Assembly (NCBI GenBank): GCA_934718065.1
Contig: CAKUZR010000019.1
Location: 1-28,863 of the forward strand
Length of the DNA stretch: 28,863 nucleotides
Origin: an uncultured Treponema sp.
Lineage (GTDB): Bacteria; Spirochaetota; Spirochaetia; Treponematales; Treponemataceae
Reading direction: 5' to 3'
Shown here: positions 25,173 to 28,863 of the stretch, one piece after another
Numbering within the stretch: position 1 is the stretch's first letter
Layout of the letters: each line of letters begins with the position of its first letter
Notes under the pieces: generated by a model
Databases searched by the model: none
What the model was told of the DNA's origin: nothing
What the model saw: only the letters and a program-made list of their open reading frames with translations
Made by a program: the position numbers and the translations under genes

Positions 25173-25820
25173 TTAAATCAGTTTTTTCTTGCCCCATTCC
25201 TGCAAGAATTTTTCAGGCTCCTTGCTGAACAGAACTTTTGCAAGCAGCTGCGCCGCCTGCGGAAAAATCTGGCTTAAAATAATCTGCTCGTCCGCGGAAA
25301 ACTTTCCAAGAACATAATCGGCAATGTCGCGGTCAGAAGGCTTTGAAAGCCCGAAACGCAAGCGCCAGAAATCAGCTGTTCCAAAAACCTGCTTCGTTGA
25401 GCGCAATCCGTTGTGCCCGCCAAGTCCGCCGCTCCATTTCAAGCTGACAGTTCCCATCGGAAGCTCCAGCTCATCGTGAACAACAAGAGTTTCCTCCGGC
25501 TTTATTTTATAAAAACTGCAAATTTCAATTATGCTTTCACCGGAAAGATTCATGTAAGTTTCAGGCTTCAGAAAATAAATTCGTTCCATTTCCGGGGGAA
25601 CAACAACCGGCGAGCCGTCTTTTTTTGAAAGAATTCCAAATTCCGCGCACCATGAGGCAAGAATTTCAGGCTCAACCGCCGAAAATTTTCCTTTGAATTT
25701 ATTCTGCCAGCTCAATCTTCCGGCGAACGGCAAAGAATCTTCAAACTGCCAGGCGACATTGTGCCGGGTTTTCTCATATTCCTTTCCGTAATTTCCAAGA
25801 AACGCAACTAATTTTATCAT
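25173..25820 (-). CDS. pth: Peptidyl-tRNA hydrolase
   Basis: Pth releases peptides from prematurely dropped peptidyl-tRNA. With ATG at 25820 the product has 215 residues, and the key residues fall at canonical numbers: N10 and catalytic H20 (LGNYGKEYEKTRHNVAW). Further motifs are ETYMNLSG, VVHDELELP and GGLGGHNGLRS. An insertion of about 30 residues between ~40 and 75 lengthens the protein relative to E. coli. A longer in-frame start at 25862 is rejected because it would displace these positions. TATACT lies 6 nt before the ATG inside a perfect 14-bp palindrome, without a Shine-Dalgarno. Confidence 0.95.
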   Translation of the reverse strand: MIKLVAFLGNYGKEYEKTRHNVAWQFEDSLPFAGRLSWQNKFKGKFSAVEPEILASWCAEFGILSKKDGSPVVVPPEMERIYFLKPETYMNLSGESIIEICSFYKIKPEETLVVHDELELPMGTVSLKWSGGLGGHNGLRSTKQVFGTADFWRLRFGLSKPSDRDIADYVLGKFSADEQIILSQIFPQAAQLLAKVLFSKEPEKFLQEWGKKKLI

Positions 25821-25823
25821 GAT

Positions 25824-25837
25824 TTCAGTATACTGAA
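25824..25837. promoter_or_regulatory. 14-bp perfect palindrome over the pth -10 box
   Basis: TTCAGTATACTGAA is its own reverse complement and contains TATACT, the likely -10 of pth, on the minus strand. A dimeric repressor could bind here; a chance palindrome is also possible. Confidence 0.4.
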
Positions 25838-25910
25838 TTTTCAAAAAAAGTTGAAATGGCAAAAACGGCGGAAAAACTGAAAAACGAGCGGTTCAGTTTT
25901 CAGTTTCTGA

Positions 25911-26110
25911 CGTGGCAAGGATTGGAAGGTCTGGCGAAGCCAGTTCGTGCGCCGGCTGAAAATTTCTTTGCCTGCAAGTTTTTTTTAATTTGCTCCTGAA
26001 TCTACAGTTTTTGAAAAACAGCTTGCAGGCGCAGGAATGGAGGCGAATGCCGGAAACCTGGAAAGCCTGGTTTTGATTGGTGAGCTTAGCGAGCCAATCA
26101 AAAGCCACCC
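25911..26110 (-). repeat. Structured dispersed element with conserved boxes, copy A
   Basis: Read on the minus strand this ~200-nt unit contains, in order, GGGTGG, a hairpin with a perfect 10-bp stem TTTTGATTGG/CCAATCAAAA (26071-26103), GGCTTTCCAGG, GCCTCCATT, a 9-bp inverted pair GCCTGCAAG/CTTGCAGGC, a CTGGC-TTC-GCCAG hairpin, and CCTTCCAATCC. The same boxes occur in the same order at 28530-28650. It fills most of the 361-nt gene-free stretch 25821-26181. It contains no credible ORF. Confidence 0.7.
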
Positions 26111-26121
26111 AAATATAAAAA

Positions 26122-26181
26122 AGCCTGAATGTTGAATTTTTTGCAAATTCTGAAAAATCGCTTCAGGCAGATTTCCAGTTT
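26122..26181 (+). repeat. MITE-like repeat, copy 4 (one-arm fragment)
   Basis: AGCCTGAATGTTGAATTTTT, then GCAAATTCTGAAAAATCGCT and CAGATTTCCAGTTT match the first ~60 bp of the MITE-like family, closest to copy 2. The match stops at the base before the stop codon of the alarmone synthetase gene. The other arm and the centre are missing. Confidence 0.75.
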
Positions 26182-26913
26182 TCAGTCCAGCGCCTGGAGC
26201 TCAATCGCAATTTCTTCCATTTCGCGGTCAGTCATCGCAATTGTTTCCGCAACCCTGAAAAGCTCGCGGCGCACAGAATCCGGAATTTTCTGCTCGTTTT
26301 TATATTTCAGCTCATGCTCAAGGCTCGCCCAAAAATCCATGGCAATCGTACGCAGCTGAAGTTCGACCTTTACGCGGTGCTCAGTCTGGCTAAGATAAAC
26401 AGGAAGTTCCACAACAAGATGAAGACTTCGGTAGCCGCTCGGCTTAGGATTTTCAATGTAATCCTTCTGCTCAACAAGCGTTATGTCAGGCTGCTTCAGC
26501 AAAATGTCCTTCACGTTGTAAATATCCGAAATGTACGGGCAAATCACGCGCACGCCGGCAATATCCTGCAAATTTTCAGTCATTGTCTTGAAATTCACAG
26601 AAAGACCTTTTTTTTCAAGTTTTTTTGCAATGCTGTCGGGCGATTTTATCCGGGATTTTATTGTTTCAATTGGATTTCTACGGCCGGTAACTTTGTATTC
26701 CTTGTTCAATATTTCAAGTTTCGTTTCCAGCTGCTTTATGGCACTTTCATAAATCATCATAATTTCCTGAAACTGGAACGCCATTTTATAGAAATCTTCG
26801 TTGCTCTGAAGCCCTTTTTCAACCACCGAAGGCAAATCCGTTTCCTTCTCCATGGCCTCAGAAATCTCATCGCTGGCTACATCAACGTCAATCTCTTTCA
26901 TAATTTTTTTCAT
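26182..26913 (-). CDS. Small alarmone synthetase (RelQ/YjbM-like GTP pyrophosphokinase)
   Basis: This enzyme makes (p)ppGpp from ATP and GTP or GDP without the hydrolase and regulatory domains of RelA/SpoT. The 243-residue protein has IKSRIKSPDSIAKK (85-98), DIAGVRVICPY (117-127), the catalytic stretch YRSLH (161-165), ELQLRTIAMDFWASLEHELKYK (185-206) and a C-terminal helical tail that in RelQ supports tetramers. The N-terminal ~45 residues are acidic and extra to the core. TATAAT lies at 26928-26933. The stop codon sits directly against a MITE-like fragment, so the last residues may have been shaped by that insertion. Confidence 0.88.
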   Translation of the reverse strand: MKKIMKEIDVDVASDEISEAMEKETDLPSVVEKGLQSNEDFYKMAFQFQEIMMIYESAIKQLETKLEILNKEYKVTGRRNPIETIKSRIKSPDSIAKKLEKKGLSVNFKTMTENLQDIAGVRVICPYISDIYNVKDILLKQPDITLVEQKDYIENPKPSGYRSLHLVVELPVYLSQTEHRVKVELQLRTIAMDFWASLEHELKYKNEQKIPDSVRRELFRVAETIAMTDREMEEIAIELQALD

Positions 26914-26961
26914 ACATTTAAAAAATAATTATAAAACGCAAAGGTTTCAATTTTTTTCAAT

Positions 26962-26997
26962 AAAAAAAGTGGATTCCCGCAAAGAAAATCCACTTTT
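26962..26997 (-). terminator. Rho-independent terminator of purB
   Basis: AAAAGTGGATT (26965-26975) pairs with AATCCACTTTT (26987-26997). On the minus strand the stem leads into a U-run. A smaller 8-bp hairpin, AACTGCTT/AAGCAGTT (27035-27054), overlaps the purB stop codon. Confidence 0.85.
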
Positions 26998-27052
26998 CAG
27001 TTTTCACGCTATAAAAATTTCGCAACGCTAAAACAACTGCTTCAAAAAGCAG

Positions 27053-28474
27053 TTATTTCATCAGCTCGCGGTATTTCAAGGCAAGCCGCTTTGACTTAAC
27101 AGCCGCAAGGCCGCAATAGTTTGAAGGATGCTCAAAGAAATTAGCCGGATCAGCAACGCCAAGTTTTTCAAGCTGGGCAGTGATTTTTTCAAACGCCTCT
27201 TTGTGAGTTTTCAAAACCTCAAAGAAAGTTTTTCCAGACTGCTCCGCTTCAAGCGTAATCTTTCTGATAACCTCGTGGCCGTCGTTCACGCCAGCTTCGC
27301 CCAGAAGAATATACGCAGGCTCAGCAAGAACGCCGCCCTTAACCTTTCCGCCGGCATTCTCAAGATTTTTCGCCATATTTTCGCGGTCAGCCTGAAGACC
27401 TTTCACAACACTGTTCATTCTTGCCACAGCCATTGTAAATCCGCTTACGTAATCGGCAATAAACCGCTGGCTCGCGGAATTAGTCAAGTCGCGCTGATGC
27501 TCAGAAATCTGATCCATATAGAACGTAATCACGCGCGGACACATCGCCTTCCACAAAGACTTAACATGCTCGCTGTTCCACGGATTTCGCTTCTGCGGCA
27601 TAGTCGAAGAACCAACCTGAGTCGAAGCAAAATATTCAAAAACCTCGCCGATTTCAGAACGCTGCAAATTGCGCAGGTCGTCAGCAAGATTCGCAATAAT
27701 TCCAAACGCAACATTCATCTCAAGCAAAAGACGAAGAACATATTCCGGCTCAACAAGCTGGTTCGAATATTCAGAAGGATGAAGCCCCAAAAATTCAACA
27801 TAAGTTTTTTCAAGAGCCTCAGGATCTTTCACAATCATCGAAGGACCGTTGTACGAGCCAACCGGGCCGGCAAGTTTTCCAACCAGCTGATTAGAAAGCT
27901 CCTCGATGCGCAGAATCGATTTTCCAAGCCGGCTTACAAATTCCGCAATCGACCAGCCAAAAGTAATCGGAACAGCGTGCTGCCCATGAGTACGGCCAAC
28001 CTGAGGAGTCGCGCATTCCCGCTCAGCAATATCGCAAAGATAATTTTCAAGTTTTTTCAGCTCCGGAAGCACAACATTGTGAGTCACATCGCGCATTCTG
28101 CAAGAAAGAGCCGTATCCAGAATATCAACCGAAGTCGCGCCAAGATGAATCAGAGGCCCGATTTTTGAGTCAACCTTCGTTTTCATCACATTTACAAGCG
28201 CCCTGATGTTGTGCTTAGTTTTTTCCTCCTCCGCATAAACTTCCTGCGGATCAATCGCCGCCGCAACATCATCAAGTTTTTTTGCAGTCGCATCATCCAG
28301 CTCGCCGCGAATCTTCAGATGAGCCTTAACAAGAGCCGCCTCGCACTTTGCGCAAGAACGAATGCTCGCCTCTTCAGAAATATACTTAGAAAGCCCGGCA
28401 AACGCGTCAGCTTCCGACAAAGAATATCGATGATCGATACAAGAAAGATTTTCAAAAATATTACGAGTTTCCAT
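27053..28474 (-). CDS. purB: Adenylosuccinate lyase
   Basis: PurB catalyses two purine-pathway steps: fumarate release from SAICAR and from adenylosuccinate. The 473-residue product has KHNIRAL (87-93), the catalytic histidine in GRTHGQHAVP (H163), and the fumarase-superfamily signature GSSTMPQKRNP (288-298) with its mobile-loop serine. ATG at 28474 is chosen because the upstream reading to 28735 runs through a GC-rich repeat and yields low-complexity sequence unlike any PurB. TATAAT lies 6 nt before this ATG, and TTGTTA lies 17 nt further up, with no Shine-Dalgarno. A strong terminator follows. Confidence 0.95.
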   Translation of the reverse strand: METRNIFENLSCIDHRYSLSEADAFAGLSKYISEEASIRSCAKCEAALVKAHLKIRGELDDATAKKLDDVAAAIDPQEVYAEEEKTKHNIRALVNVMKTKVDSKIGPLIHLGATSVDILDTALSCRMRDVTHNVVLPELKKLENYLCDIAERECATPQVGRTHGQHAVPITFGWSIAEFVSRLGKSILRIEELSNQLVGKLAGPVGSYNGPSMIVKDPEALEKTYVEFLGLHPSEYSNQLVEPEYVLRLLLEMNVAFGIIANLADDLRNLQRSEIGEVFEYFASTQVGSSTMPQKRNPWNSEHVKSLWKAMCPRVITFYMDQISEHQRDLTNSASQRFIADYVSGFTMAVARMNSVVKGLQADRENMAKNLENAGGKVKGGVLAEPAYILLGEAGVNDGHEVIRKITLEAEQSGKTFFEVLKTHKEAFEKITAQLEKLGVADPANFFEHPSNYCGLAAVKSKRLALKYRELMK

Positions 28475-28480
28475 AAACCC

Positions 28481-28509
28481 ATTATAAAGAATTGCGCGCA
28501 GAATAACAA
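28481..28509 (-). promoter_or_regulatory. Predicted promoter of purB
   Basis: On the minus strand TTGTTA (28504-28509) and a perfect TATAAT (28481-28486) are separated by 17 nt. The -10 ends 6 nt before the ATG, so transcription should begin at or beside the start codon. Confidence 0.65.
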
Positions 28510-28529
28510 TGACAACAAAACAAAACCAT

Positions 28530-28650
28530 GGGCGTGCCGGCTCGCTCCGCTCGCCGTCGGGCTTTCCAGGGTTGCGGCCTCCGCCTCCATTGCCCGTTCC
28601 GCTCCGCTTCCCGCGCAACGCGCTCCGCGCGCCCTTCCAATCCCTCACGC
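28530..28650 (+). repeat. Structured dispersed element with conserved boxes, copy B
   Basis: This is a 121-nt GC-rich block in an AT-richer genome. It starts GGGCGTGCC and ends CCTTCCAATCCCTCACGC. Between them lie GGCTTTCCAGG (28560-28570), GCCTCCATT (28583-28591) and short hairpins with TCC loops, including CGCGC-TCC-GCGCG just before CCCTTCCAATCC. The boxes and their order match copy A on the other strand at 25911-26110. Together with 28641-28713 it fills the gene-free stretch upstream of purB. Confidence 0.72.
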
Positions 28651-28713
28651 TGTAAGCTCGCAAGCAGGCCGCCGGGGCTACAAGTAGTCCCTTACGCTGC
28701 AAACTCGCAGGCA
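28641..28713 (+). repeat. Imperfect direct repeat next to element B
   Basis: Two 26-nt units, 28641-28666 (TCCCTCACGCTGTAAGCTCG...) and 28688-28713 (TCCCTTACGCTGCAAACTCG...), match at 22 of 26 positions. All four differences are transitions. The first overlaps the end of element B. Confidence 0.65.
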
Positions 28714-28736
28714 ACCGCAATTTTTTTTCATTCATA

Positions 28737-28763
28737 TTGACACGCCCCCCCCAATGATAAAAT
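28737..28763 (+). promoter_or_regulatory. Promoter-like site with a C8 tract in the spacer
   Basis: A perfect TTGACA (28737-28742) is followed after 15 nt by TAAAAT (28758-28763, one mismatch). Eight of the spacer bases are an uninterrupted C-run (28745-28752). Two more C would give the optimal 17-nt spacing. Confidence 0.5.
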
Positions 28764-28797
28764 GCAAAATCTTATTTTCATACAAAAAAAAGGAGGC

Positions 28798-28812
28798 ATG
28801 ATAAAAAAGTAA
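28798..28812 (+). other. Four-codon ORF with ideal Shine-Dalgarno, followed by hairpins
   Basis: AAAGGAGG sits directly before ATG-ATA-AAA-AAG-TAA, a four-codon reading frame (MIKK). It is followed by two overlapping hairpins: GTAT-TGTG-ATAC extended by GCG/CGC (28821-28837), and CGCTGAA-GAGA-TTCAGCG (28835-28852) with a GNRA loop. After the TAA, the same frame stays open to the window edge but has no start codon. This may be a leader peptide, a structured leader RNA or a broken gene start; the window ends too soon to tell. Confidence 0.35.
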
Positions 28813-28863
28813 ACGAACAAGCGGTATTGTGATACGCTGAAGAGATTCAGCGGAACCCAGGCG

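Noticed and set aside
25893..26108. A 71-codon frame on the minus strand inside the gene-free stretch.
   Set aside because: It lies wholly within the structured element and shares its boxes with copy B, so it is more likely a by-product of repeat sequence. The composition is not protein-like and there is no ribosome-binding site.
27128..28168. A 346-codon plus-strand frame opposite purB.
   Set aside because: It is antisense to firmly identified purB codons, and its basic, Asn/Arg/Phe-rich composition is typical of a reverse-complement shadow.

Overview
The window looks like chromosomal DNA from a spirochaete, most probably a host-associated Treponema. The reasons are an AT-leaning but not extreme base composition, several lipoproteins with short signal peptides and a lipobox cysteine, a FliS/FlgN-like flagellar chaperone pair behind a sigma-28-type promoter, and an HPr kinase/HPr pair with no other PTS gene. 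The genus call is inference from gene content and protein character; no rRNA gene is present.

Layout. Positions 54-7681 hold a minus-strand block read ftsH > lolA-like > rodZ-like > rimO > uvrD/pcrA (membrane proteolysis, envelope, ribosome modification, DNA repair). Positions 7831-14798 hold a long tight plus-strand block: fliS, flgN-like, folA, an FtsH-like AAA ATPase with no protease domain, a MATE transporter, hprK, ptsH, lexA and holA. A small PC4/YdbC-type ssDNA-binding gene faces holA. Positions 15059-17387 hold a lipoprotein gene and a LysM-like exported-protein gene bracketed by two inverted copies of a ~200-bp MITE-like repeat. Then come pepF and an AEC permease (minus), a third copy of the repeat, and a lipoprotein plus YfcE-type phosphoesterase (plus). 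These meet a minus-strand metallo-beta-lactamase-fold gene tail to tail. Positions 22852-25820 hold pth, clpP, a UPF0158-GNAT fusion and an orphan DbpA-type RNA-binding protein, closed by a strong terminator. Last are a small alarmone synthetase and purB (both minus), and a repeat-rich right end.

The most interesting non-coding signals are these. (1) Two copies of a second dispersed element (about 25911-26110 minus, 28530-28650 plus) share conserved boxes. Hairpins sit between the boxes, and one of these is kept while its sequence changes completely. (2) A MITE-like family has three full copies and one fragment, extended inverted repeats, and candidate 4-bp target duplications. (3) At the right edge a C8 tract lies inside a promoter spacer, followed by an ideal Shine-Dalgarno, a four-codon ORF and two mutually exclusive hairpins. 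(4) Several genes (purB, pth, pepF, the AEC gene, lolA-like) have a -10 box 6-7 nt before the start codon and no Shine-Dalgarno, which suggests leaderless mRNAs.

The most interesting coding signals are the protease-less FtsH paralogue, the UPF0158-GNAT fusion and the helicase-free DbpA domain protein. Nothing here is a recognisable defence island, prophage, integron or CRISPR array.
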